Shown: positions 1 to 6,618, counted from the first letter of the stretch. The stretch is DNA of 18,790 nt from CBDUUP01 sp965370435 (GCA_965370435.1 CBDUUP010000036.1:1-18790), one strand, 5' to 3'. Notes: generated by a model not told the origin, from the sequence alone. Program-made: numbers and translations.

Positions 1-48
1 GGAAACAAACAGTAGCAGGAGAGTAAGGGAGATCTTCTTGATATCCAT
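1..48 (-). CDS. N-terminus of an exported protein (partial, runs off left edge)
   Basis: Reading the minus strand, an ATG at 48-46 is preceded by AAGGAA with a 6-nt spacer, a good ribosome binding site. Only 16 codons fall in the window, giving MDIKKISLTLLLLFVS. This has the lysine-plus-hydrophobic pattern of a signal peptide or first membrane segment. The rest of the protein lies to the left, so its function cannot be named. It is the next minus-strand gene after DegV, and the dispersed palindrome at 90-138 sits between the two. Confidence 0.6.
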   Translation of the reverse strand, partial: MDIKKISLTLLLLFVS

Positions 49-89
49 TTTAAATTCCTTTCCATAATTATATAGTAGTTACGCAGTTG

Positions 90-138
90 AAGGCACAAAG
101 ACACAAAGTTTATGTTTTTCTTCGTGTCTTTGTGCCTT
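90..138. repeat. Dispersed imperfect palindrome, CACAAAG family, copy 1
   Basis: The left arm AAGGCACAAAGACACAAAG (90-108) pairs with the right arm (120-138) at 18 of 19 positions around an 11-nt T-rich loop (109-119). The repeat continues outward to about 146 with ACCACAAAG-type sequence. A diverged relative with the same loop type lies at 9507-9568. It is noncoding and lies between the DegV gene and the gene at the left edge. It could serve as a transcript-end hairpin, but no clean T-run follows it on the minus strand. Confidence 0.8.
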
Positions 139-152
139 TGTGGTTAAATAGG

Positions 153-1004
153 CTACTCCGCCCCGGCCATGAAAGCGTAGCCCACCGCCCCCGGCCCCAT
201 ATGGACGCCTACAGCCGGGCTGACCTCGGTGATGATGCTTTCCACCGGGTTAAGGATCTCGATGGCTTTGGCTTCCATTTTCTGAGCCAGTTCCAGAGCG
301 TTGGCGTGCATGGTCGCCAGGTAGACCGGCTTCCGGTCTCCAATTCGGGCGATCATCAGCTCGATCAGCCGGTCTAGAGACTTGCGCAGGGTGCGCACCC
401 GCTCCAGCCCTTCAAAACTGCCGTCCACTACCTCGATGATGGGCTTGAGGTTCATCAGGGAGCCAAAGAACTTTTGCACTCCGCCGATCCGCCCGCCGCG
501 GTGCAGGAACTCTAGGGTGTCTACCGTCAGCAGCAGCCCGGTGTTCTTCAGCGCTTTCTCGGCGATGGATTTGCACTTCTCCAGGGTTGCGCCTTGGGCC
601 GCGGCCCGCGCCGCAGCGATGACCGACCAACCCACGCCCATAGCCCCGGAGAGCGAATCGATGATCTCGATCCGTTTATCCGCCAGCATTTCTCTAGCTT
701 GCAAGGCGGAGGCCAGCGTGCCGGACAGCTTATGGGAACATACGATGGTCAGGATGTCATTGCCTTTCTCCAGGAGGTCGTCATAGATGCGTTTGAAGAC
801 TGCCGGAGTGGCCTGGGAGGTGGTGGGCATTTCGTCGGCGGTCTCCAGGCGGGCGTAGAACTCAGTGGGCTGGATGTCTACGCCATCCCGCAGTTCCTCC
901 CCCGACCAGATCAATATAGCCGGGGCGGTGCGGATATCGAATTCTTCCACCAGGTTGGGGGGCAGCTTGGTGGTGCTGTCTATAACTATAGATACCTTGG
1001 ACAT
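153..1004 (-). CDS. DegV family fatty-acid-binding protein
   Basis: The 283-residue product is full length for the DegV/FakB family. Members bind a fatty acid and, in Firmicutes, present it to the FakA kinase for phosphorylation; the protein is cytosolic. Family marks are the N-terminal VSIVIDSTTKLPP, the PTTSQATP segment near residue 60, the CSHKLSGT motif that in homologues contacts the lipid head group, and the FLHRGGRIGG segment in the second domain. The start is supported by AAGGAG nine nt upstream of the ATG. The partner kinase is not in this window, so the true ligand is inferred from family only. A small hypothetical gene lies upstream on the same strand. Confidence 0.9.
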   Translation of the reverse strand: MSKVSIVIDSTTKLPPNLVEEFDIRTAPAILIWSGEELRDGVDIQPTEFYARLETADEMPTTSQATPAVFKRIYDDLLEKGNDILTIVCSHKLSGTLASALQAREMLADKRIEIIDSLSGAMGVGWSVIAAARAAAQGATLEKCKSIAEKALKNTGLLLTVDTLEFLHRGGRIGGVQKFFGSLMNLKPIIEVVDGSFEGLERVRTLRKSLDRLIELMIARIGDRKPVYLATMHANALELAQKMEAKAIEILNPVESIITEVSPAVGVHMGPGAVGYAFMAGAE

Positions 1005-1063
1005 GTCAACTCACTCCTTGTTTGGTACCTTGGCTATGTACCGGTATTGTCAGAGGTAGTATC

Positions 1064-1092
1064 ATTTTACTGGAAATGGAGACCGGAGGCAA
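1064..1092 (-). promoter_or_regulatory. Candidate sigma70-type promoter for the DegV gene
   Basis: On the minus strand TTGCCT (1092-1087) and TAAAAT (1069-1064) are separated by 17 nt. This would place the transcript start about 50 nt upstream of the DegV ATG. It was read by eye and no conserved regulator site was recognised. Confidence 0.5.
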
Positions 1093-1113
1093 GGAGAAAA
1101 ACTTTGGATAAAG

Positions 1114-1296
1114 TTATTGGTTTTCTTGTGGATTGGTTTCCTTGATTGCCAGGGCCAATTCATCTTCCAGTTCGTCCAGGCGATGGAGCATTGTTGAAGG
1201 GATCGAATGGGCCGGGAATTGCTTTTTCAGGTCGGCGATCATTTTCTGTAGGGCTTCTATCCACTCGGTAGGATTGAGTTCGGGTTCTTTTTCCAT
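1114..1296 (-). CDS. Small hypothetical protein (60 aa)
   Basis: This is a 60-residue, strongly charged, probably all-helical polypeptide without membrane segments or cysteines. It contains two helical stretches, about residues 10-27 and 38-55, separated by a PAHSIPS turn. It lies upstream of DegV on the same strand. The upstream sequence has GGAG about 14 nt before the ATG, which is long for a ribosome binding site. Its composition looks like real protein rather than an antisense shadow, and no other frame here is better. I do not recognise a family. Confidence 0.55.
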   Translation of the reverse strand: MEKEPELNPTEWIEALQKMIADLKKQFPAHSIPSTMLHRLDELEDELALAIKETNPQENQ

Positions 1297-1402
1297 TGCG
1301 GGTCACAGGTCTCCGTTATCAGGATCATCTTCCCCAAGTATAATGGAGGAACGCGGAAACCGCTGGTATTAGATGGGTAGGGATTTGATTATCCTAATCG
1401 TG

Positions 1403-1431
1403 TTGCTGGATAACCATTTTTCTGCTACTAT
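1403..1431 (+). promoter_or_regulatory. Candidate sigma70-type promoter for the zinc-ribbon membrane protein
   Basis: TTGCTG (1403-1408) and TACTAT (1426-1431) are separated by 17 nt. The expected transcript start near 1438 is about 70 nt upstream of the gene at 1507. The rest of the 1297-1506 gap shows nothing recognisable. Confidence 0.5.
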
Positions 1432-1506
1432 GATACTGAGAGTTTATTGGCTTGCGCTAAGTTCGTTTTGGGCCGCGCTGAATGATTGAGGATCACAAGG
1501 TTTCGC

Positions 1507-1836
1507 ATGAGGCATAGATATCGTTTGTGGATGTACGCGGGCGGTTTGACGGGCGCGGTCGCCGCTTTGGTGGTGTTTGTTAAGTTGTTGTCCATTGAGC
1601 GCGAAAAAGCTTATGACCTGGGGGAGATGATCTATTGGGGAACGCCGGTTATCATGATCCTGGGGGCGTTGGTCGGGGTCGGCCTGGTGCGGGGAATTAT
1701 TTGGGCGCTTCGCAAGAGGCGCAAACCGTTCCTATCGGACATCAGCCACGGGTACGTGGTTTGCCCCCGATGCGATTTCATCCAGGCGGGGAGCCTTGAG
1801 AAATGCCAAAAATGTGGGATGGAGTTCACCAAGTAG
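1507..1836 (+). CDS. Small membrane protein with C-terminal zinc ribbon
   Basis: The 109-residue product has two predicted membrane segments (about residues 8-27 and 43-67), a basic stretch (RKRRKP), then a cytoplasmic tail. That tail carries a CPRC...CQKC zinc ribbon with cysteines at 86, 89, 100 and 103. Two-helix proteins with a single zinc ribbon are common but mostly uncharacterised. The ATG at 1507 is chosen because AAGG lies 6 nt upstream; an in-frame TTG at 1486 would add seven residues and has no comparable site. It is a lone plus-strand gene, convergent with the response regulator gene. The function is unknown. Confidence 0.75.
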   Translation: MRHRYRLWMYAGGLTGAVAALVVFVKLLSIEREKAYDLGEMIYWGTPVIMILGALVGVGLVRGIIWALRKRRKPFLSDISHGYVVCPRCDFIQAGSLEKCQKCGMEFTK

Positions 1837-1972
1837 CCGGTTGAACCATCTGAGTAAGGGGGGCTAGCTGCCGGAAAGTTATCAAAAAACCACATCGAAA
1901 TGATTTCTTTTGAAAACTGTCAGGTGGTTTGATTGCCAACTCCCGGTTTCCCTACTTTAGGCCCGACGGAAC

Positions 1973-2965
1973 CTAATCGTCAGGATCGGTTTGGTTGTTG
2001 TTAGTATCTCCAGAGCCGGGTTGCCCCACGAATATCACGTAGTTGGAACCTTCCATAATTTTAGCCTCAACCATAGCGTTGTGGGCGTCCCGCAGGATGA
2101 CCTCCCCGTAATTGTAGATTGTGCCGCTGGGGACGATGCCGATGCTGGTGGAGATCTTGAGGCTTTGTCCATCCTGGGTGCGGTAAATCTGCAGCCGCTC
2201 TTGGATACGGTCGGCGACCATGGTGGCGTTTTTGGGTGTATCCACGTCCTCCAGTAAGATGGCGAACTCATCTTTGGCGAGGCGGGACAGGGTATCGGTG
2301 GGACGCAGGCAGGTCTTGAGCCGTTTGGAGCAGAAGACCAGCAATTCATCGCCAACCTCGCGCCCGTATTTGATGTTTATCTCGGCGAAGTTATCAATGT
2401 CCAGCAAGAGGAATGAGAACATGTAGTCTTCTCTACGCTTATCCCTTTCGAGGGAAAAGGCCAGCCGCTTGAGCAGGAAAGAGCGGTTGTGAAGCCCGGT
2501 CAGCGAATCGGTGGACACATCGGATAACAGCTTGTTTTTGGCCGGATGGATGCGGGAGATCAATTTACCCAGTTGGGAGACGCTGACCGGTTTCAGCAGC
2601 ACCAGGTCAGGCTCGTTGAGCAGTTCGCCCACCAATTCTGAATAGCCAGAGATGACGACCACCCGCACGTCCGCCAGCCGGTCGCTGGTTCGGATGTAGT
2701 TGAGGACTTTCATCCCTGATACTCCGCCGGGTAAGATGAGGTCCAGCAAGACCAAGTCGGGTTGGGACTCGGCCAATCTATCCAGGGCGTTTTGCCCGTT
2801 GGAGATGACCTCCGAGGAGTAGCCGATCAGCTCTAGAATATAGCTGTACAGCGTGGCGGTATCCCGGTCGTCTTCGACTATAATGGCATGTGATGTGGGC
2901 AACGGAACCCTCGTTTCCGAGCGTGATTTTACCAGTTCGGTAGTTGTGTGATGGCGCTGGTTCAA
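1973..2965 (-). CDS. Response regulator with degenerate GGDEF domain
   Basis: The 330-residue product has a receiver domain (about residues 25-140) with acidic pocket E31-D32-D33, phospho-acceptor D75 in LVLLD, S106 and K125 in the KP pair. A GGDEF domain follows (about 150-313). The family's signature loop reads AKDEF (230-234) instead of GGDEF, and the substrate motif near residue 197 has N but lacks the following D. An RxxD motif (R221-D224) sits exactly five residues before the loop, the place of the product-inhibition I-site. It is therefore either a weak diguanylate cyclase or, more likely, a c-di-GMP-binding or regulatory relic. The start is a TTG with AGG eight nt upstream; no internal ATG offers an alternative before the receiver. 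The C-terminus is Asn/Asp-rich. Confidence 0.88.
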   Translation of the reverse strand: MNQRHHTTTELVKSRSETRVPLPTSHAIIVEDDRDTATLYSYILELIGYSSEVISNGQNALDRLAESQPDLVLLDLILPGGVSGMKVLNYIRTSDRLADVRVVVISGYSELVGELLNEPDLVLLKPVSVSQLGKLISRIHPAKNKLLSDVSTDSLTGLHNRSFLLKRLAFSLERDKRREDYMFSFLLLDIDNFAEINIKYGREVGDELLVFCSKRLKTCLRPTDTLSRLAKDEFAILLEDVDTPKNATMVADRIQERLQIYRTQDGQSLKISTSIGIVPSGTIYNYGEVILRDAHNAMVEAKIMEGSNYVIFVGQPGSGDTNNNQTDPDD

Positions 2966-3080
2966 TTATTCTGCCTAATGATACTATCATCTCTCTTTTC
3001 GCGCAACGTTTCAGTTTCGATACGAAAACGCCGCACTAATCAGAAGTCAGTAGACAGTTGTCAGTAGGCAGTAAACAGTA

Positions 3081-3110
3081 GAGACGACCTGGTGGGTCGT
3101 CTCTTTTTTT
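3081..3110 (+). terminator. Hairpin plus T-run, or a GTAGAGACG-type repeat
   Basis: GAGACGACC (3081-3089) pairs perfectly with GGTCGTCTC (3095-3103) and is followed by seven T residues on the plus strand. In shape this is an intrinsic terminator, but no plus-strand gene precedes it. The minus-strand permease that ends just upstream would meet an A-run first. The flanking sequence (3047-3080) is a degenerate CAGTAGACAGT-type tandem repeat, so the hairpin may be part of a dispersed element. Confidence 0.55.
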
Positions 3111-3117
3111 AAGCATC

Positions 3118-3140
3118 AAGGATTGAATACGGCAATCCTT
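3118..3140. other. Hairpin immediately downstream of the permease gene
   Basis: AAGGATTG (3118-3125) and CAATCCTT (3133-3140) form a perfect 8-bp stem with a 7-nt loop, starting 3 nt after the permease stop. No T-run follows on the minus strand, so it is more likely a 3'-end stabilising structure than a full terminator. Confidence 0.45.
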
Positions 3141-3143
3141 TTA

Positions 3144-3986
3144 TCACTCGGATGCGTAACCCTTTCCCATACGAGCCTCCAGTCGGGATTGCCCTATGCT
3201 TAAGACCAGGGTCATGATCCAATAGAAAACAGCGGCGACCAGCAAAGCTTCCATCATCCGGGCTTCCAGCCGCCCGCCTCTTTGAGCGTTCCACAGGATC
3301 TCGCGGACAAAGCCGGTGGTGGAGACCAGGGACGAGTCTTTGAGCATGGCGATGAACTCGTTTCCGGAGGGCGGGATCACGAAGCGCATCGCCTGAGGCA
3401 GCACGATGAGACGCAAGCGCTGCCCGGCGGTCATGCCCAGGGCGGTGGCGGCATCAATTTGGCCTACGTTGATCGACTCGATCCCGGCCCGGAAGATCTC
3501 GCTCATATAGGCGCCGTAGTTGACCCCCAGGGCGAGCACGCCGGCAGTATAGCCAGATAAGATTATGCCAAATTGGGGCAGCGCAAGGAAGAAGAAAAAG
3601 ATCTGCAAATATAAGGGGGTGCCCCGGATCAAGGAGATGTAGAATACGCTGAGGGCGTAGATCGGTGGATTTCGGGATAGCCGCCCCAATGCCGACAGGA
3701 GGGCCAAAACCACAGCCAGGGCAATTGAAACTACTGATATTTGGAGGGTTACCTTAACCCCACTGTAGATTTTTGGCGCCCACCTGCGGATGAAGTCATA
3801 ATCCAAGCCGAGGGATTTCAACGTGAACAACCCTAGATTGATCTCTAGACCGCTGAATAAGAATCCGAGGATTAACAGCATAATCAACCAGGAAAAGGCA
3901 ACCTTGAGCTTGAAGTTCCGTTGTTCCCGTTGTTTCAATGCCATCATATCTTCCGCGAAGGCGGATACTGTCTCTTGGGTTGTCAT
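3144..3986 (-). CDS. Polar amino acid ABC transporter permease
   Basis: The 280-residue inner-membrane protein belongs to the HisM/GlnP group of amino acid permeases. It has a longer cytoplasmic N-terminus and a first membrane segment (about residues 28-48). The core MetI-like domain starts near residue 75 (GVKVTLQISVVSIALAVVLA). Family marks are SLIRGTPLYLQ and the coupling-loop signature with EIFRAGIESINVGQIDAA followed by A-LGM--GQRLRLIVLPQA. It lies 77 nt downstream of its binding-protein gene, with a strong hairpin in the gap, and has AAGGA six to seven nt before the ATG. No ATPase gene follows; the next gene is the unrelated response regulator, so the ATPase must be encoded elsewhere. 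Confidence 0.92.
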   Translation of the reverse strand: MTTQETVSAFAEDMMALKQREQRNFKLKVAFSWLIMLLILGFLFSGLEINLGLFTLKSLGLDYDFIRRWAPKIYSGVKVTLQISVVSIALAVVLALLSALGRLSRNPPIYALSVFYISLIRGTPLYLQIFFFFLALPQFGIILSGYTAGVLALGVNYGAYMSEIFRAGIESINVGQIDAATALGMTAGQRLRLIVLPQAMRFVIPPSGNEFIAMLKDSSLVSTTGFVREILWNAQRGGRLEARMMEALLVAAVFYWIMTLVLSIGQSRLEARMGKGYASE

Positions 3987-4008
3987 AAGTGTTCCTTTGG
4001 ATGGTTAG

Positions 4009-4038
4009 AAAAGTGGGAGCGGGGTTTCCCGCTCCCAC
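4009..4038 (-). terminator. Intergenic hairpin between binding protein and permease (partial terminator)
   Basis: GTGGGAGCGGG (4013-4023) and CCCGCTCCCAC (4028-4038) form an 11-bp perfect stem with a 4-nt loop, followed on the minus strand by TTTTC. Hairpins in this place commonly act as attenuators or mRNA stabilisers, giving more binding protein than permease. The short T-run suggests partial rather than complete termination. Confidence 0.65.
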
Positions 4039-4063
4039 AGGGGTTGTATTACATATGAAGTGG

Positions 4064-4966
4064 TTATTTAGTTGGGTCTAGGGTCAGGTCAACCTCGAAC
4101 CAGAACATAGAGAGATCGCTCAGGATGCCGTCATCGTGGAATCCCTGGATGATGGTGTTCAGCTCTTCCAGCAGGCTGGCGGTGTCCAGTTCGTGGCTCT
4201 TGTCAATAGCGACGGCCAGGTTCTCCGAGAAGACCGGGAGGCCGACCTTGACCACGTCCATACCGGCTGCAATGTTGGCATCCACCACGGTCCCGGAAGT
4301 CAGGTATATGAAGAATTCCTCGCGGCCTGCGTCAATGGCCTGGGGGCATTCCTGGTCAGATTCCAGCGGGAAGGTGGTGACGTCGGTGGGGATGTCGAAG
4401 TAGAAGTTTTCCTCCGGCAGGCCCAGGTCTCCGCCTTCAATCCATGTCTCGTAGGTGGTGGAAATAGCTAAGCAAACTACCTGGCCGTTGATGTCTTCCA
4501 GGGTTTCGATAACGGAGCCTGCCTTGGCGGCAAACTGGGCCGGGGTGTAGTAGTAGGGGGTGGAGAACCAGAGGGCTTTCTGGCGGTCTTTGGTGACCGT
4601 CATCGAGCCGACGCTGATGTCCCAGTGGCCGCCCCAGGTTCCGGCGGTGATCACTGCCCAATCAGGGGTGGCGAAGCAGGTCTCAACGCCCAGGGCCTCG
4701 CCGATCTTGACGGCTACGTCCACGTCGAAACCCACCAGCTCACCGTAGGTCAGTTGGTCGTCTTCGCATTTTGTGTCCTCTTTGCGAACACCTTCGGGGT
4801 CCAACATACTTTGGGGCGCATAGTTCGGGTCAGAGGAAACGATCAGGGTGCCGCGTTCCTTGATAAGGGCCAGATAGTCTTCCGCGTCTCCGCTGCCACC
4901 GCCACATGCGGTGAGCGCGATCCCCAAGATCAAAGCTAACAGGATATATAAAGTAACTCTTTTCAT
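4064..4966 (-). CDS. Amino acid ABC transporter substrate-binding lipoprotein
   Basis: The 300-residue product has a lipoprotein signal peptide ending in the lipobox LTAC with Cys21, followed by a Gly/Ser linker, so it is anchored outside the cytoplasmic membrane. It belongs to the SBP_bac_3 family: RGTLIVSSDPNYAPQS near residue 38, LVGFDVDVAVKIGEALG, DISVGSMTVTKDRQKALWFSTPYYYTPAQF, and a C-terminal helical segment. Four extra cysteines in the mature part (near KCEDD, ETCF, VVCLA and QECP) could form disulfides. The start is supported by GGAGGAG about nine nt upstream. It heads the operon with the permease. The ligand is probably a polar amino acid, but specificity cannot be read from the sequence. 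Confidence 0.93.
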   Translation of the reverse strand: MKRVTLYILLALILGIALTACGGGSGDAEDYLALIKERGTLIVSSDPNYAPQSMLDPEGVRKEDTKCEDDQLTYGELVGFDVDVAVKIGEALGVETCFATPDWAVITAGTWGGHWDISVGSMTVTKDRQKALWFSTPYYYTPAQFAAKAGSVIETLEDINGQVVCLAISTTYETWIEGGDLGLPEENFYFDIPTDVTTFPLESDQECPQAIDAGREEFFIYLTSGTVVDANIAAGMDVVKVGLPVFSENLAVAIDKSHELDTASLLEELNTIIQGFHDDGILSDLSMFWFEVDLTLDPTK

Positions 4967-5096
4967 TTGGTTTCTCCTCCAGGAGATAAATGTAGTTAGT
5001 AGATTTTAGTTGTACCGGCTTGGTTGTTAGTACTGAGAAGCACCACCTCCTTGTATTGTGGTTTGGTGATCCTTGAATCATTAATGTAAGGTTAAT

Positions 5097-5125
5097 ATTA
5101 TAGTGAGGTTTTCCATTTCCCGCAA
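5097..5125 (-). promoter_or_regulatory. Promoter of the amino acid ABC transporter operon
   Basis: On the minus strand a perfect TATAAT (5102-5097) follows TTGCGG (5125-5120) with 17-nt spacing. It predicts an untranslated leader of about 120 nt before the lipoprotein ATG. The -35 lies inside a TTGCGGGA motif that recurs nearby (5171-5177 and 5249-5258). The rest of the 4967-5323 gap shows no gene. Confidence 0.6.
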
Positions 5126-5168
5126 GCTCCTCGGAGAAAGGTAAAATCGACTACAAGTTGTTTGAGAC

Positions 5169-5258
5169 CCTCCCGCAGGGTAGTTATTGAAGAAAATCTG
5201 TGTAATTATGCCAATTGAGCCTACGAAATAGACATACCTTAGACAAACTTGCGGGAGG
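5169..5258. repeat. 9-bp inverted repeat upstream of the ABC operon
   Basis: CCTCCCGCA (5169-5177) and TGCGGGAGG (5250-5258) are exact reverse complements separated by 72 nt. The same TTGCGGGA core overlaps the -35 of the ABC promoter. It could be an operator set or a degenerate repeat. Confidence 0.4.
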
Positions 5259-5323
5259 CTGTGAGATTAGATTGTGTTATCCAAGAAGTGGTCGAAATCT
5301 ATGACCAATTCTATGGAAGTTGG

Positions 5324-6127
5324 TTATGGCCAGGGAATGGTCACACCGGAGGAATACCCCAATTTGTTTCGGGTGTGGATGATGGCGGAGGATGAACTCC
5401 CACAGGTGGTTGGGTCGCTGATGGTGATGGCGGTGTTGGTGACGCTGTAGGGGATCTCGACCACGTACTGCCCGGTGCAGACCTGGGCGACGATGAGGTA
5501 ATCCTCTGCGAAGGGAGCGGCGTTCCAGGTGACGGTGACGCTGCCTCCGTTGCGTGCGGCCTGGACGTTGGTGGGGGAGTCGACCGATGGATTGGTTGGG
5601 ACGGTGGTGTACGTGTAAGGCGCGTCCATAGGGTCGCCGTTGGAGGCGACATTGGCGGCGTACACCCAGCAGTTGAAATTGTAGCCTTCGATTCGAATCC
5701 AATACCAATTTCCTGCCCAGTCGCGGCCATCCAGGGAAGCAGTTTCTCCCTCATAGAAGACTGTGGCGTGGAAATAAATGGCATCTGGCCCCCAACGGCA
5801 GTAGGTGTTGGCTTCAGCGGTGGCGATGAGCGCTTCTGGCGTGAGGGTGGCTGTTGGGGTGGCCGTGAGGGTGATGGTAGCTGTCTCTGTGGGGGGGAGG
5901 GTGTCAGTTTCAGTTGGGACCAAGGTTGGCGTGAAGGTGAGGGTGGGCGTGAACGTAGGCGTGAATGTGGCGGTGAAGGTGGGCGTAAAAGTATATGTGG
6001 CTGTGGGAGGGAGGGAGGTGGGGCTGGACGTGCGGGTAGGCGTGGGTGTAGAGGTTGACCCACCGGGCAGATTGCAGCCTGTGAGTAGGATAGAGTAGAA
6101 AATTAATAGGCCTAAGAGTCTTCGCAT
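5324..6127 (-). CDS. Lipoprotein with Pro/Thr linker, SH3-like and Fn3-like domains
   Basis: From the ATG at 6127 the product has 267 residues. It has a signal peptide with lipobox LLTGC (Cys18), then a Pro/Thr-rich linker to about residue 95 built of TPT, TFTPT and TETAT-type units. A region of about 60 residues around NTYCRWGPDAIYF to WVYAANV resembles bacterial SH3 domains, and a C-terminal fibronectin-III-like domain (SPTNVQAARNGGSVTVTW onward) follows. The linker presumably holds the binding domains away from the cell surface. An in-frame start at 6238 is rejected because a strong promoter lies between it and 6127, and GGAA sits 6 nt before the chosen ATG. The ligand is unknown. Confidence 0.8.
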   Translation of the reverse strand: MRRLLGLLIFYSILLTGCNLPGGSTSTPTPTRTSSPTSLPPTATYTFTPTFTATFTPTFTPTLTFTPTLVPTETDTLPPTETATITLTATPTATLTPEALIATAEANTYCRWGPDAIYFHATVFYEGETASLDGRDWAGNWYWIRIEGYNFNCWVYAANVASNGDPMDAPYTYTTVPTNPSVDSPTNVQAARNGGSVTVTWNAAPFAEDYLIVAQVCTGQYVVEIPYSVTNTAITISDPTTCGSSSSAIIHTRNKLGYSSGVTIPWP

Positions 6128-6178
6128 GGCAGTTCCAAACAATCTTAATCGGACTAACCGTATATACAATGGGAGTAT

Positions 6179-6207
6179 ATTATAACCATATGAAGGGAGA
6201 GAGTCAA
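6179..6207 (-). promoter_or_regulatory. Strong sigma70-type promoter of the SH3/Fn3 lipoprotein
   Basis: On the minus strand TTGACT (6207-6202) and TATAAT (6184-6179) are separated by exactly 17 nt, five of six and six of six matches to consensus. The expected transcript start near 6172 lies about 45 nt before the ATG at 6127, which fixes that start. Confidence 0.75.
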
Positions 6208-6298
6208 CCGGGTTGGAAAAGCCCCTAAAGTTCTCCAAGACATTTAGGGATTTCCTTACGGATCCATGTTTGCATTATGATTACGCTTCCCTCACCGT

Positions 6299-6361
6299 AG
6301 AATTGGTAACGTATTTCAGTATATTTCATTCGAGAAGTGGGTGTGATCATTTACCAATTCT
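6299..6361. repeat. 11-bp perfect inverted repeat
   Basis: AGAATTGGTAA (6299-6309) and TTACCAATTCT (6351-6361) are exact reverse complements with a 41-nt spacer. The stem is not followed by a T-run, so a protein-binding pair or cruciform is more likely than a terminator. Confidence 0.5.
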
Positions 6362-6487
6362 TTAAAAGTGGGTAGTTCAGGTTTCGCTCCAGTATTAGTG
6401 TGTATAGATAAATTTAGTTAAATCGCTGTCCGAACCCCTATTTGTTTATACATTACCCCGTTTTCTTCGCATAGTCATCGAGAAATT

Positions 6488-6505
6488 TTGTAAATATATT
6501 TACAA
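6488..6505. promoter_or_regulatory. 18-bp perfect palindrome, operator-like
   Basis: TTGTAAATATATTTACAA is self-complementary over all 18 bases and lies 65 bp upstream of the -35 of the phage-module promoter. Its length and TTGT...ACAA ends resemble dimeric repressor sites; the layout TTGTxAAnnnnTTxACAA is that of Rex-type sites, but assignment is not possible from one copy. Confidence 0.55.
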
Positions 6506-6570
6506 CGAATATTGCAATTAATTTTGCGTTGTCAATAACTTTACAAAAGTGTTCGTAAGCAATAATAATA

Positions 6571-6598
6571 TTGACTTTTCGAACAAATGTGCTATAGT
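6571..6598 (+). promoter_or_regulatory. Promoter of the phage virion module with overlapping LexA-like box
   Basis: TTGACT (6571-6576) and TATAGT (6593-6598) are 16 nt apart. The first 13 bases of a Gram-positive-type SOS box, CGAACAAATGTGC (6580-6592), lie exactly in the spacer; extended by one base it matches CGAACRNRYGTTCG at 12 of 14 positions. Half-sites GTTCG (6551-6555) and CGAAC (6633-6637) lie on either side. This predicts repression by LexA and expression on DNA damage, by inference only. Confidence 0.6.
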
Positions 6599-6618
6599 GT
6601 GCGGGCTTTGATTTCCCC

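Larger units (their letters stand above)
6240..6570. other. AT-rich noncoding spacer between cellular genes and phage module
   Basis: No convincing gene is present. It contains an 11-bp inverted repeat (6299-6309 with 6351-6361), an 18-bp perfect palindrome (6488-6505) and a 6-bp inverted pair ACAACG/CGTTGT (6502-6507 with 6527-6532). A 70-codon minus-strand frame across 6453-6665 runs through the promoter and leader described below and is not supported. No tRNA, attachment-site duplication or integrase was seen. Confidence 0.6.

Noticed and set aside
1887..1930. Terminator between convergent genes (AAACCAC/GTGGTTT)
   Set aside because: The stem is only 7 bp with a loop of about 30 nt and no T-run, too weak to call.
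5000..5060. Leader peptide in the ABC operon 5' region
   Set aside because: A good AAGGAGG occurs there on the minus strand, but no ATG follows at usable distance and only a short GTG frame is possible.
5341..6063. 240-codon alternative frame in the lipoprotein gene
   Set aside because: It is an out-of-frame reading of the Pro/Thr repeat DNA, giving only Pro/Ser/Arg-rich low complexity.
6128..6238. Longer N-terminus for the SH3/Fn3 lipoprotein
   Set aside because: A near-consensus promoter lies inside it, and the lipoprotein signal begins at 6127.
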